Assembly: GCA_016705545.1 (NCBI GenBank)
Contig: JADIYA010000006.1
Span: 1 to 64,000, forward strand
From: Flavobacteriales bacterium
GTDB lineage: Bacteria; Bacteroidota; Bacteroidia; Flavobacteriales_F; PHOS-HE28
Reading direction: 5' to 3'
DNA: 64,000 bases
Position 1 is the stretch's first letter, and every line of letters starts with the position of its first letter. A program made the translations under genes and the position numbers. Under the pieces are notes generated by a model, which had not been told where the DNA came from, ran no database searches, and worked only from the letters and a program-made list of their open reading frames with translations. Positions 36,046 through 45,003 of the stretch are shown piece by piece.

Positions 36046-37382
36046 GCGGTCCTAGTGATCCGGCGAGCGCCGAAGTAAGCGAGCACCAGGGCAAGGCAGA
36101 AAAGAAAGGCGCCCATGGTGGGAGAGAAGCCGGCGCGCACCGGCCAGCCCGCACCGTAGTACGCTCGCTCACGGATCAAGGGCAGCACCATGCTCACCAG
36201 CGGGTCCTTCACGTCTGTGGGCAGTCCATGGCCTGTGGTGAGCTTGGCGGCCACGGCGCAAATCAGACCAATGCAGCCGAATCCGATCGCAGCCCGCACA
36301 TGCCAAGGGCGCTTGGCGAGTGCAGGCATGGCACGCACCAGCAAGAGCGCGGGCACCGGTGTGAGGTAGCGCGGACCGTAAGCCCAGCCTCCCCACCAGG
36401 TGGCATGGGTGAAGAACACCAGCAACAGCACGATGGCCGGTAGCACCAGGGGGTCGAACAGCAGTTCGCGCTGGAACAGCCGCGCGCGTTCAGCAATGGC
36501 GAGGATCACCACGGCGATCAACGCGGGCGCATAGAAGAGCAATCCGCGGTAGGCACTAACAGTGAGGCCGAGGAAGGCCTCCGGTTGCCATGTACCGAAG
36601 CCGTAAGCCTCGCGCATCACGCCATAGTTCACTGCGTGCGCGCTGGGGAATGTGAACGCGGATCCGGTCACGGCGAAGTTGTTGGCCATGGTGATAGCGG
36701 CACCAGGCACGAGGCCCATCAGGAAGGGCATCAGCGCACGTAGACGACCGAAGGCCAGTTGCACCAGCCACGCGGCCAGAACAAAGAGCAAGGCGGCATC
36801 GCACGCTGCCCCAAGGCCAGCGAAGCCACCAGCGCGCAAGTGCTTTCCCGTTCGAATGTCGAGGGCCGCGAGCAGGGCGAAGAGCGCAGCCGGCAAGTGG
36901 TTGAAGAAGGTTCCGCTGTAAACGAAGAGGAAGGAGCCCAGCAATGGAACGATGGACAGGAGCCAAGGCGCCTCGGGCCGGGTGCGCCGCAGTTCAATGA
37001 AAGCGATCAGGAGGATGAGCGCCATGGGCACGCTGCCGAACAGGAAGCCGCCCAGCAACAAGATGCGGGCATCCACCGGGTCATCGCGCAGGTCCGCCAG
37101 CCCGATTACGCGCGCGCATTTCCAGAACCCCGCAACGATGAAGGTGGGCAATGGAGCCTTGTCGCTGAAGTAGCGGTCACCGGTGATGGCCTTGTCGCCC
37201 GTGAGTTCATGGTGTGCCGTTATTTCCAAGGTGCCCTCCTCCACCAGGGCGCGAACCGCCAAGGCGCGGCTCACGGTGTTGTCGTCGGGTGCGGTCTCGA
37301 TATGCCACGAGCAGATGGCGAGCAGCAGCGCGAAGAACAGCAAGCGCGCGTTCCTAGGCTTAGCGGGGAATGACGTGGTCAT
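36042..37382 (-). CDS. Multi-pass membrane protein, GT39-like, unassigned
   Basis: A 446-residue protein with about ten hydrophobic segments. The first loop has Asn-Thr-Val-Ser-Arg and an acid-rich stretch, and later Tyr-Gly-Pro-Arg-Tyr-Leu-Thr-Pro. The arrangement is similar to undecaprenyl-phosphate sugar transferases, but I assign no substrate. The ATG at 37382 is chosen; the frame is open to 37457 without membrane character. Its 3' end overlaps rsmE by 4 bases, so they are coupled. Confidence 0.6.
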   Translation of the reverse strand: MTTSFPAKPRNARLLFFALLLAICSWHIETAPDDNTVSRALAVRALVEEGTLEITAHHELTGDKAITGDRYFSDKAPLPTFIVAGFWKCARVIGLADLRDDPVDARILLLGGFLFGSVPMALILLIAFIELRRTRPEAPWLLSIVPLLGSFLFVYSGTFFNHLPAALFALLAALDIRTGKHLRAGGFAGLGAACDAALLFVLAAWLVQLAFGRLRALMPFLMGLVPGAAITMANNFAVTGSAFTFPSAHAVNYGVMREAYGFGTWQPEAFLGLTVSAYRGLLFYAPALIAVVILAIAERARLFQRELLFDPLVLPAIVLLLVFFTHATWWGGWAYGPRYLTPVPALLLVRAMPALAKRPWHVRAAIGFGCIGLICAVAAKLTTGHGLPTDVKDPLVSMVLPLIRERAYYGAGWPVRAGFSPTMGAFLFCLALVLAYFGARRITRTA

Positions 37383-37443
37383 GGTGACGGCGAAAGGAAC
37401 GAGATCGCGCGAAAGCACCGTCCGTGCGCTCCGCATCGCCGAA

Positions 37444-37451
37444 TAGCTTTG
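37444..37451 (+). promoter_or_regulatory. Bacteroidota -7 element, TAGCTTTG
   Basis: Perfect TAnnTTTG match 17 bases before the glmM ATG at 37469. Confidence 0.6.
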
Positions 37452-37468
37452 CCGCAATCATTGCTCGC

Positions 37469-38866
37469 ATGACGCTCATCCGCTCCATCTCCGGCATCCG
37501 CGGCACCATCGGTGGTGCACCCGGCGAAGGCCTCACACCGCTCGATATCACCCGCTACACTGCGTCTTTCGCATCACTCATGCGACTGCGCTCCGATCCC
37601 AAGGGCAAGCCCGCTATCGTCCTGGGGCGCGATGCGCGCATCAGCGGCCCTATGGTGGCCGATCTGGTGCGTGGCACGCTCATGGGCTTGGGCATCGACG
37701 TGATCGACCTCGGCATGGCCACCACGCCTACAGTGGAAATGGCCGTTCCGGGTGAAGGCGCCATCGGCGGCATCATCCTCACCGCAAGCCACAACCCGAT
37801 GCAATGGAACGCGCTGAAGCTGCTGAATGCCAGAGGCGAGTTCATCAGCGCCGCGGATGGCGCTGAGGTGCTGCGGATCGCCGAGCGTGATGAATGGCAG
37901 GCGGCCCATGTGAACGAGCTCGGCGCCGTGCTCAACGATGATTCGTGGACGCAGAGGCACATGGATGCGATCCTCGCCCTCGACCTCGTGGATCGCCAAG
38001 CCATCGCCGCGCAGCGCTACACCGTGGTGCTCGATGCGGTGAACAGCATAGGTGGCATCGCGGTGCCGCTCTTGCTCGAGCAATTAGGTGTGCGGGTGGT
38101 GAAGATTCATTGCGAGCCGAACGGCCTTTTCCCGCACAACCCGGAGCCGTTGCCAGAGCACCTCGTCGATTTGTGCGACGCCGTGCGTGCGAACAAGGCG
38201 CATCTCGGCATCGCTGTGGATCCGGATGTTGATCGCCTCGCGCTGGTCTGCAACGATGGCTCACTCTTCGGTGAGGAGTACACCTTGGTGGCCTGCGCGG
38301 ATCATGTGCTCGCGCACCGCCCCGGCCCAACGGTGAGCAACCTGAGCAGCACGCGCGCGCTCGACGATGTGGCCGAGCGCCACGGGCGCATGCGCCACGC
38401 CAGCGCGGTAGGAGAGGTGAATGTGGTGGAGACGATGCGCGCCACGGGCGCGGCGATCGGCGGTGAGGGCAATGGCGGCGTGATCCTGAGCGAGCTGCAC
38501 TATGGCCGCGATGCGCTTGTAGGCATCGCGCTCTTCCTCACGCTCATGGCCCGTAAGGGAATGAGCAGCTTGGAGCTCAGGCGCAGCTACCCGGACTACT
38601 TCATCAGCAAGAACAAGATCGAGCTGAAGCCCGGCATGGATGTGCAGGGCCTCATCGATGCCATGGCCGCGCGCTATGCTGAGCAGCCGCACAGCACGAT
38701 TGACGGGCTGCGCATCGAGTTCGGCGCAACCTGGGTGCACCTGCGACGCAGCAATACCGAGCCCATCATCCGCATCTACGCCGAGGCGCGCAGCCCGGAG
38801 GAGGCCGATGCGCTTGCCGCAAGGCTCATGGAGGAGCTGAAGGAACTCGCCGGCATCCCGGCATGA
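37469..38866 (+). CDS. glmM: Phosphoglucosamine mutase / alpha-D-phosphohexomutase
   Basis: A 465-residue phosphohexomutase. The phosphoserine loop is Thr-Ala-Ser107-His-Asn-Pro, magnesium site Asp251-Pro-Asp-Val-Asp-Arg, sugar loop Gly-Glu-Gly-Asn-Gly-Gly, and the phosphate-binding C-terminal Arg-x-Ser-Asn-Thr-Glu-Pro. GlmM makes glucosamine-1-phosphate for cell-wall UDP-GlcNAc; in Bacteroidota such paralogues may also act on mannose phosphate, so the exact substrate is less sure than the family. The cysteine desulfurase starts 25 bases later, possibly in the same transcript. Confidence 0.85.
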   Translation: MTLIRSISGIRGTIGGAPGEGLTPLDITRYTASFASLMRLRSDPKGKPAIVLGRDARISGPMVADLVRGTLMGLGIDVIDLGMATTPTVEMAVPGEGAIGGIILTASHNPMQWNALKLLNARGEFISAADGAEVLRIAERDEWQAAHVNELGAVLNDDSWTQRHMDAILALDLVDRQAIAAQRYTVVLDAVNSIGGIAVPLLLEQLGVRVVKIHCEPNGLFPHNPEPLPEHLVDLCDAVRANKAHLGIAVDPDVDRLALVCNDGSLFGEEYTLVACADHVLAHRPGPTVSNLSSTRALDDVAERHGRMRHASAVGEVNVVETMRATGAAIGGEGNGGVILSELHYGRDALVGIALFLTLMARKGMSSLELRRSYPDYFISKNKIELKPGMDVQGLIDAMAARYAEQPHSTIDGLRIEFGATWVHLRRSNTEPIIRIYAEARSPEEADALAARLMEELKELAGIPA

Positions 38867-38891
38867 CCGCATCAAACGACCTTTGCCCGAG

Positions 38892-40043
38892 ATGAACAGG
38901 ATCTACCTCGACAACGCCGCCACCACGCCGCTCGCACCGGAGGTCTTCGATGCCATGGTGCCCTACCTGAAGGAGCACTTCGGAAATCCATCGGCGATAC
39001 ACGCCTATGGCCGCACTACGCGCGCTGCGGTGGAGAAGGCCCGGCGCAGCGTGGCCAAGCTCCTTAACTGCGCTCCCGGCGAGATCATCTTCACCGGTGG
39101 CGGCACCGAGGCCGACAACATGGTGCTCTTCGGTGCCGTTCGCGACCTCGGCGTCAAGCACATCATCACCAGTCCCATCGAGCACCATGCGGTGGAGCTG
39201 ACCGCGCATGCCATCGGACAGGCGGGAGGAGCGCAGGTGCATTGGGTGAGCTTGCACGACGACGGCCGACCCGACATGGCGCACCTTGAAGGGCTCCTTG
39301 CTTCCACACAGGGACAGGGCGTCCTGGTCTCGCTGATGCACGCGAACAACGAAATCGGCACGCGCATCGACCTGATGGCCATCGGGGCGCTTTGCCGACG
39401 CTATGGAGCGCTCTTCCACAGCGACACGGTGCAGACCATGGGGCACTACCGGTTCGACCTCCATGCCCTGCCCATCGATTTCATCACCTGTGCGGCGCAC
39501 AAGTTCCACGGCCCGAAGGGCACGGGTTTCCTGTACATGCGCAGCGGTGCCGGGCTGAAACCCATGATCCTCGGTGGCGCGCAGGAGCGCAACATGCGCG
39601 CTGGCACGGAGAACATCGCAGGCATCGTGGGCTTGGCGCGCGCCATGGAACTGGCTTACGAGGATCTCGAAGGGCACCACGCGCATGTGCAAGCGCTGAA
39701 GGACCGCATGAAAGGCTCGCTCATAGCGGCGATTCCCGGCGTGGGCTTCAATGGGGACACAAGTGCCGATGCCCTTTACACCGTGCTGAGCGTGCGCTTC
39801 CCCGATGACGGCCGCAGTGAGATGCTCCTGTACAACCTCGACATCGAGGGCGTGGCATGCAGCGGTGGAAGCGCGTGCAGCAGCGGCAGCAACAAGGGCA
39901 GCCATGTGCTCGCCGCGCTCTATCCCGAGCGGCCCGGCGCCAACATCCGCTTCTCGTTCAGTCGCTACACCACCGAAGCGGAGGTCCTTCAAGCTGTTGA
40001 GGTGCTCAAGCGCGTATTCCAACTGGAAGTGGTGAAGGGCTAG
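38892..40043 (+). CDS. Cysteine desulfurase (NifS/IscS class)
   Basis: A 383-residue PLP enzyme that takes sulfur from cysteine as a persulfide for Fe-S clusters and thio-modified tRNA. His99-His100 with Glu98 is at the PLP ring, Lys204 (Ala-Ala-His-Lys-Phe-His-Gly-Pro-Lys-Gly) forms the Schiff base, and Cys329 (Ser-Gly-Gly-Ser-Ala-Cys-Ser-Ser-Gly) receives sulfur. Its short Cys loop is the class-I (IscS/NifS) type. The ATG at 38892 is used instead of a TTG at 38883. Scaffold genes such as iscU are not in view. Confidence 0.92.
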   Translation: MNRIYLDNAATTPLAPEVFDAMVPYLKEHFGNPSAIHAYGRTTRAAVEKARRSVAKLLNCAPGEIIFTGGGTEADNMVLFGAVRDLGVKHIITSPIEHHAVELTAHAIGQAGGAQVHWVSLHDDGRPDMAHLEGLLASTQGQGVLVSLMHANNEIGTRIDLMAIGALCRRYGALFHSDTVQTMGHYRFDLHALPIDFITCAAHKFHGPKGTGFLYMRSGAGLKPMILGGAQERNMRAGTENIAGIVGLARAMELAYEDLEGHHAHVQALKDRMKGSLIAAIPGVGFNGDTSADALYTVLSVRFPDDGRSEMLLYNLDIEGVACSGGSACSSGSNKGSHVLAALYPERPGANIRFSFSRYTTEAEVLQAVEVLKRVFQLEVVKG

Positions 40044-40070
40044 GGTCGGCTGGCATTTGAACTTCGCATT

Positions 40071-40260
40071 CCCGGATCGCTTGCGGAATCTGGTTCTTCA
40101 TTATTCGGCGTGCGCTCGAGCGTTGCTCGGCTTATAGGTCGGGATTGGCCTCCTTCGTCGGCTTTTCCCGTTGAGGGAGGCATCAACGCATCCCCCGGAT
40201 CGCTTTCGCGATCTGGTTCTTAATTCTTCGGCCGGCGCTCGAGCGTTGCTAGGCTTGGCC
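40071..40260. repeat. Direct repeat of a ~65-bp unit with an internal hairpin
   Basis: Two imperfect copies, about 40071-40134 and 40196-40260, share CGGATCGCTTKCG, TCTGGTTCTT, then GCGCTCGAGCGTTGCTNGGCTT. Copy 2 contains the hairpin GATCGCTTTCGCGATC. The copies sit between the cysteine desulfurase and the tRNA terminator and code for nothing plausible. Confidence 0.75.
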
Positions 40261-40272
40261 TTGAATGAAGAA

Positions 40273-40294
40273 CCCGGCTGCGAAAGCAGCCGGG
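40273..40294 (-). terminator. Rho-independent terminator of tRNA-Ser
   Basis: A perfect 9-bp stem CCCGGCTGC / GCAGCCGGG with a 4-base loop lies 9 bases beyond the 3' end of the tRNA. On the minus strand it is followed by the T-rich sequence TTCTTCATTC. Confidence 0.75.
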
Positions 40295-40302
40295 CTGTGC
40301 GT

Positions 40303-40392
40303 TGGCGGAGAGGGAGGGATTCGAACCCCCGGTACCCGTGAAGGCACATCTGTTTTCGAGACAGACCCGATCGACCACTCTGGCACCTCTCC
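40303..40392 (-). tRNA. tRNA-Ser (anticodon CGA)
   Basis: On the minus strand the sequence starts GGAGAGG and ends CCTCTCC, G, CCA, giving a perfect 7-bp acceptor stem with the CCA end encoded in the DNA (40303-40305). The anticodon loop CTCGAAA shows CGA, read as Ser for codon UCG. The extra arm is long, as class-II tRNA-Ser requires, and the T loop is GGTTCGAATCC. A -7 element precedes it and a terminator follows. Confidence 0.95.
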
Positions 40393-40404
40393 GATTCGGG
40401 GCGG

Positions 40405-40412
40405 CGAAGATA
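40405..40412 (-). promoter_or_regulatory. Bacteroidota -7 element of the tRNA gene, TATCTTCG (minus strand)
   Basis: TAnnTTYG match 12 bases before the 5' end of tRNA-Ser. Because the tRNA start is fixed, it is an independent check that this element acts as a promoter here. Confidence 0.6.
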
Positions 40413-40477
40413 GCCGGGCGCGCTGTCGCCGTGAATCCGCGTGAACCTCTTGCGCCCTGCGGTGTTCAGCGGTTGAC

Positions 40478-40485
40478 TAGCTTTC
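40478..40485 (+). promoter_or_regulatory. Bacteroidota -7-like element, TAGCTTTC
   Basis: One-mismatch match to TAnnTTTG only 4 bases before the ATG at 40490; transcription would start at or next to the A of the ATG. Confidence 0.45.
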
Positions 40486-40489
40486 ACCC

Positions 40490-41629
40490 ATGCGCCATCT
40501 CTTGCTTGCCCTATCAGCGCTGCCGACTTTAGCCGCTGCGCAGCCGTACCTCATCGGCAACCGCTCGATTACCTTCTTCGATGCCAGCCGCAACCGCAAC
40601 ATCGCCACCAATCTCTATTACCCCGGCGAGACGGCCGGCGGCAACGCAGCCGTGCTGGCTGGCGAGTGGCCGGTGCTCGTGGTGGGCCATGGCTTCGTGA
40701 TGGGCACCGATGCCTACGCGAACCTCTGGAACCACTTTGTGCCACGCGGCTACATCGTGGCATTGCCCACCACCGAAGGCGGTTTCGCCCCGAACCACGG
40801 CAATTTCGGCCAAGACCTCGCCTACCTGGCAACGGCGCTGCAAGCCGCCAACGATGAGGTGGCATCACCATTCTATCAACGTGTCGCACCCACCAGCGCA
40901 CTGATGGGCCACAGCATGGGCGGCGGCGCCAGCTTCCTGGGAGCAGCCAATAATACCGGCATCACCACCGTGGTGAACCTTGCAGCCGCAGAGACCAACC
41001 CCAGTGCAGTGGCGGCTTGCGCCCAAGTGCAGGTGCCAACCCTGGTTTTCGCCGCCAGCAACGATTGCGTAACGCCTATCTCGCAGCATCAGGAGCCCAT
41101 GTACAATGCGCTCACCGTGCCATGCCGTGCTTTCGTGAGTGTCATCGGCGGCAGCCACTGCTATTTCGCGGAGAGCAACTTCAACTGCTCACTCGGCGAA
41201 CTCACCTGCACCCCCGCGCCGGCCATCCCGCGCGCCGTTCAGCACGGTGCAGTGAACGATTTCGCCACGCTCTGGCTCGACCATTTCCTCAAGGGCGATG
41301 AGCCAGCGTTCGCCGCCTTCCTCGATAGCGCCTCGTTGAGCACGCGTGTGGTCGCGACCACCACTTGCGGGCTTCCAACTTCGGTGAGCCATGCGCAGCA
41401 TGATGATCCGGTGCTTTGGCCCTCGATAGCCAACGACCGTTTCCACGTGCGCATTGGTGCTCCAGCGCTGGTCGAGGTTTATGGGATCGACGGCAAGCGC
41501 ATGCTGAGCACGCAGGTGCGATCCAGCGGCGAACCGGTGGATGTGCGCGCGCTCGCACCGGGTGGCTATGCAGTGGTCCTTGTTGAAGGAGGCGCATCGC
41601 GTAGGCTCCGGCTTTTAGTCGCGCGCTAG
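40490..41629 (+). CDS. Secreted alpha/beta hydrolase (dienelactone-hydrolase/polyesterase-like) with T9SS tag
   Basis: A 379-residue exported hydrolase. Signal peptide (ending Ala-Ala-Gln), then a hydrolase core (about 25-290) with Gly-His-Ser142-Met-Gly-Gly-Gly, Asp192 (Ser-Asn-Asp-Cys-Val-Thr-Pro) and His223 (Gly-Gly-Ser-His-Cys), a complete Ser-Asp-His triad. The last ~75 residues are a T9SS type-A sorting domain (Gly-Gly-Tyr-Ala-Val-Val-Leu). The Gly-x-Ser-Met-Gly-Gly-Gly elbow is also found in cutinase/PETase-type polyester hydrolases, and some Bacteroidota members have such T9SS tails, but chlorophyllase-like or dienelactone hydrolases are equally possible. Confidence 0.8.
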   Translation: MRHLLLALSALPTLAAAQPYLIGNRSITFFDASRNRNIATNLYYPGETAGGNAAVLAGEWPVLVVGHGFVMGTDAYANLWNHFVPRGYIVALPTTEGGFAPNHGNFGQDLAYLATALQAANDEVASPFYQRVAPTSALMGHSMGGGASFLGAANNTGITTVVNLAAAETNPSAVAACAQVQVPTLVFAASNDCVTPISQHQEPMYNALTVPCRAFVSVIGGSHCYFAESNFNCSLGELTCTPAPAIPRAVQHGAVNDFATLWLDHFLKGDEPAFAAFLDSASLSTRVVATTTCGLPTSVSHAQHDDPVLWPSIANDRFHVRIGAPALVEVYGIDGKRMLSTQVRSSGEPVDVRALAPGGYAVVLVEGGASRRLRLLVAR

Positions 41630-41637
41630 CATCCAGC

Positions 41638-41645
41638 TACCTTCG
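41638..41645 (+). promoter_or_regulatory. Bacteroidota -7 element, TACCTTCG
   Basis: TAnnTTYG match 9 bases before the ATG at 41655, probably driving the YceI-LytS-LytTR unit. Confidence 0.5.
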
Positions 41646-41654
41646 GCCTCGCGC

Positions 41655-42203
41655 ATGCGAGGTGTTCTCTTCCTCCTTCTTTCTGCGGTCACAGCGTTCG
41701 CTGTCCGGGCACAAGAACGGGACCTCTTGCGCCTGATTGATTCCGAGGTGCGCTTCACCAGCGTGGCTCCATTGGAGACGATCGCAGCGGCCTGCCCACG
41801 CGGCAGCGGCCTCATCGATCGGGCTGATCGGACCTTCGCCGTGCAGCTGCCCGTGGTTGATTTCATGGGTTTCAATGCGCCTTTGCAGCGGGAGCATTTC
41901 CAAGAGAACTACATGTCCGTTGCGGATTGGCCGCATGCCACTTTCACGGGCCGTATCATCGAGGCGATTGACCTCCAGACGCCCGGAACGCATGCGGTGC
42001 GTGCGAAGGGAGTGCTCACCATCAGGGGACAGCCGGTGGAGCGCGTGATCCCATGCAGGGTTGAAGTCGCGCCCGGGGGCGTGTCCGTGAGCGCAAGCTT
42101 CGAGGTCCCGGTGGCCGATCACGGCATCCGCATCCCCCGCGTGGTGCAGCAGAAGGTGGCGGCGGTGGTGCAGGTGGAAGCGCGATTGTCTTTCGCACCG
42201 TGA
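41655..42203 (+). CDS. YceI-family lipocalin-like protein (copy 1)
   Basis: A 182-residue exported protein (signal peptide ending Val-Arg-Ala-Gln). YceI proteins are beta-barrels that bind isoprenoid-like lipids in the periplasm. Family features: Met-Gly-Phe-Asn-Ala-Pro-Leu-Gln and His-Phe-Gln-Glu-Asn-Tyr-Met, then Ala-Thr-Phe-Thr-Gly and a C-terminal strand of Val-Glu-Ala-Arg-Leu. Its TGA is one base before the kinase ATG (TGAAATG), so they share a transcript. The second copy is at 49030. Confidence 0.88.
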   Translation: MRGVLFLLLSAVTAFAVRAQERDLLRLIDSEVRFTSVAPLETIAAACPRGSGLIDRADRTFAVQLPVVDFMGFNAPLQREHFQENYMSVADWPHATFTGRIIEAIDLQTPGTHAVRAKGVLTIRGQPVERVIPCRVEVAPGGVSVSASFEVPVADHGIRIPRVVQQKVAAVVQVEARLSFAP

Positions 42204-42204
42204 A

Positions 42205-45003
42205 ATGAGGGCGCGTTCATTCCTTTTGTTCTTGCTGCTGCTTCCCGGCTGGGCGATGGCGCAATACCCGATGGTGCGGGCCATCGAGGTGCGGCCAGGC
42301 CAGCAGCGTCCGAGAATCACGATGATGGCGCAGGATGAGCGCGGCTTGATCTGGACCGCCAGCGATGCCGGCTTGATGCGCACGGATGGCGAAGTGGTGG
42401 AGGTGATGGCGCGGTTCGAAGGGGCGCGGATCACGGCGCTCGCTGCCGAAGGCGCATCGATGCTCGCGGCGCTTTCGACAGGCGTGATCATGCGCTGCAG
42501 AGAGCGTGGGTGCGACACGCTGCTGGTGGATCCGGCATTCGTGGCGAATCGCGTGACCGGATTGGTAGCCGATGGTGCTGGAACTGTTTGGATCGGCACC
42601 TATGGCGCAGGCCTATGGCGCTGGCAGGACGGGCGGCCAACGAAGTGGAACGAGATGAACGGTCTGCCGGACGGTCACGTGAACGCCATCGCCGCGCTGC
42701 CCGATGGGTCGATGGCCGTGGCCACGGATCAGGGTCTGGCGGTGTGCAACGGCGAGCGGATCACGGCATTGATGGGAGAGGCCGAGGGAGCTCCTGATAA
42801 TCTGGTGCTCGCAATAGCGGTGGATCAGGAGGGCCTGATATGGGCCGGGTGCGATCGGAAAGGCGTTTTCCAATGGCGACCCGGGGAGCCTGCGTTGGCC
42901 ATTGCCCAGCCTTGGCCATTCGGAGCGGTGCATGATGTAGCTGTGAGCGGCGGCATGGTATGGGCGGGCACTCGTGAGCATGGTGCCGTTGTTGTGGATC
43001 TTGCTCTGGAGCACGGGACCTACCGCATGGAGGAGCCCGGGCTTCCTGCACTGCGCATGATGCGCGATGCCGATGGTGCGGTCTGGTGGTGCGATGGAAG
43101 CGAGGCGCTGCACCGCGCCGACCCTGCCATCCTCATCGTCCCTGAGCACGAGGGCCTTGACCTGCGCGGCATCACTGCGCTCTGCGCGGACGCTCGCCAG
43201 AGCATCTGGTTCGCTACGGAGCAAGGCGTTCATCAGCATGTTGCGTGGTTCTCCGAAGAGCGCACCGTGGCGCGCCTCCCGGTGCGCACCGATGCGCGCG
43301 CGCCTGTCGTGGCTCTGGCGGCGTCGCCGGATGGAACGGTTTGGGCCGCCACCTTCGGTGCTGGAGTAAGCGCCATCGCTCCAGATGGATCCGTTGCACA
43401 CTACGACAAAGCCAGCGGCCTATCGAATGACAATGTGCTGGGGGCGCGCACCACTTCAGAAGGCGCTGTGTTCGCCACGCTGGAAGGCGTGACCATCGCT
43501 TGGAAGGGTTCGATGCAGCGGGCGGCCGGTGATGCGGGCTTCACCTTCGATGCCTTGATGCACGACGGCCGGTTGCTGGTAGCAACAGATGGCAAGGGCA
43601 TTCGCAGCGCCGCGCCCGACTCTCCTGTCAGTGACGAGCAGCGGAAGGGCACCTTTTACAGTCTGCTGCGCGATTCAAGTGGCCGATTCTGGGCGATTGG
43701 CCCCGGGACCGGTTTCTGCCGTGCCGATGATGCATCGCAGCCCTGCATCGCAGCGGGCTTGCCGCCCTTCGATGGCGATCTGTATGCCTTGGGCGAAGTG
43801 GCTGGCCATCTGATCGCCTTCGGAAGCACGGGCGTGCTGGCGCTCGATCCAAGTACCGGCGACCTGTTCGATGTCACCACCGCTTTCGGGTTGAACGACA
43901 TCACCGCCGGATTGAATTGCATCGCTCCGGATGCGCAGGGCGCGCTCTGGTTCGCATGCAGCAAGGGCCTGGTCAGGCTGCGCCCGCAAGCCGCGCATTT
44001 CAGGAAGGCGCTCAGCACCACGCTGCTCTTGACGGAGGTGGCCGGCGAAGCCATTGATCACACCCATGGGCTTCGCTTGGTGCATGACCGCAGCTCGCTG
44101 GTATTGCGGTTCACGGCCACGCATTGGGCCGACCCGGCGGCGGTGCGCTTCCAGTACAGGCTTCGCGGCTTCGGCGAGGACATCGTGGACACGCGCGACC
44201 GCCAAGCGGCATTCCCCGCCTTGCCTCCGGGGAGCTACACGTTCCAAGTGCGTGCTTTCGCGGGTGCTCCCGATGCCGATGCGCCATGGACGGAGCTGGC
44301 TATCACTGTAACCCCGCCGTGGTGGCGGCTGCCTTGGGTGCTGGTGCTGTTCCTCATCGTTGCCCTGGGCATCGCCTTCGCCGTGATCCGAGCGCGCGAC
44401 CGTCGGTTGCGTTTCCGCGACCGCATGGAGCAGGAGAAGGTGCGCTTCCAGCTTGAAGCACTGCGCTCGCAGGTCGATCCGCACTTTCTCTTCAACAGCT
44501 TCAATGCGCTCGTTGAGCTGATCGAGAGCGAGCCGGGCAAGGCTGTGGAGCATGTGGAGCAGTTGAGCACCTTCTTCCGCAATATCCTGCAGGTGCGCGA
44601 TCAGGAACGGATCACCGTGGAGGAGGAGCTGCGCTTACTGGCCACCTACTTCGCGTTGGAGCAACGCAGGTTCGGAAGCAGCATCGCGCTGCAGGTCGAT
44701 GTTGATGCCGCCAGCCGAACGCGGGCCATTGTACCGCTCACCTTGCAGCTGCTCGTTGAGAACGCCCTCAAGCACAATGTGGTGATCGGGGCGGCGCCAT
44801 TCATGATCGACATTGCTTCCGAGGGCGATTCGCTGGTGGTGACCAACCCGATCCGTCCACGTGCCACTCCAGCGCGATCCACGGGCTTTGGGCTGGAGAG
44901 CATCACGAAGCGCTATGCCGCGCTCACCAGTCGTCCCATCGAAGTGCTTGATGGGGAACGGCGCTTCCGCGTGCGGATACCTTTGATCGATCCACAACCA
45001 TGA
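42205..45003 (+). CDS. Sensor histidine kinase with propeller and Y_Y_Y domains (LytS type)
   Basis: A 932-residue one-helix membrane sensor. Signal peptide, a long Reg_prop/propeller region (about 20-610), a Y_Y_Y module (about 640-700), a membrane helix (Leu-Pro-Trp-Val-Leu-Val-Leu-Phe-Leu-Ile), a coiled coil and a HisKA_7TM/LytS-type kinase domain. The phospho-accepting His760 is in Asp-Pro-His-Phe-Leu-Phe-Asn, and the C-terminal ATPase has Asn-Ala-Leu-Lys-His-Asn and Gly-Phe-Gly-Leu. It ends in ATGA, overlapping the response-regulator gene, which is its clear partner. Confidence 0.92.
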   Translation: MRARSFLLFLLLLPGWAMAQYPMVRAIEVRPGQQRPRITMMAQDERGLIWTASDAGLMRTDGEVVEVMARFEGARITALAAEGASMLAALSTGVIMRCRERGCDTLLVDPAFVANRVTGLVADGAGTVWIGTYGAGLWRWQDGRPTKWNEMNGLPDGHVNAIAALPDGSMAVATDQGLAVCNGERITALMGEAEGAPDNLVLAIAVDQEGLIWAGCDRKGVFQWRPGEPALAIAQPWPFGAVHDVAVSGGMVWAGTREHGAVVVDLALEHGTYRMEEPGLPALRMMRDADGAVWWCDGSEALHRADPAILIVPEHEGLDLRGITALCADARQSIWFATEQGVHQHVAWFSEERTVARLPVRTDARAPVVALAASPDGTVWAATFGAGVSAIAPDGSVAHYDKASGLSNDNVLGARTTSEGAVFATLEGVTIAWKGSMQRAAGDAGFTFDALMHDGRLLVATDGKGIRSAAPDSPVSDEQRKGTFYSLLRDSSGRFWAIGPGTGFCRADDASQPCIAAGLPPFDGDLYALGEVAGHLIAFGSTGVLALDPSTGDLFDVTTAFGLNDITAGLNCIAPDAQGALWFACSKGLVRLRPQAAHFRKALSTTLLLTEVAGEAIDHTHGLRLVHDRSSLVLRFTATHWADPAAVRFQYRLRGFGEDIVDTRDRQAAFPALPPGSYTFQVRAFAGAPDADAPWTELAITVTPPWWRLPWVLVLFLIVALGIAFAVIRARDRRLRFRDRMEQEKVRFQLEALRSQVDPHFLFNSFNALVELIESEPGKAVEHVEQLSTFFRNILQVRDQERITVEEELRLLATYFALEQRRFGSSIALQVDVDAASRTRAIVPLTLQLLVENALKHNVVIGAAPFMIDIASEGDSLVVTNPIRPRATPARSTGFGLESITKRYAALTSRPIEVLDGERRFRVRIPLIDPQP

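Noticed and set aside
40101..40487. Minus-strand 128-codon frame with repeated Asn-Ala-Arg-Ala
   Set aside because: It runs through tRNA-Ser, its terminator and the direct repeat, so the repetition is from the DNA repeat.
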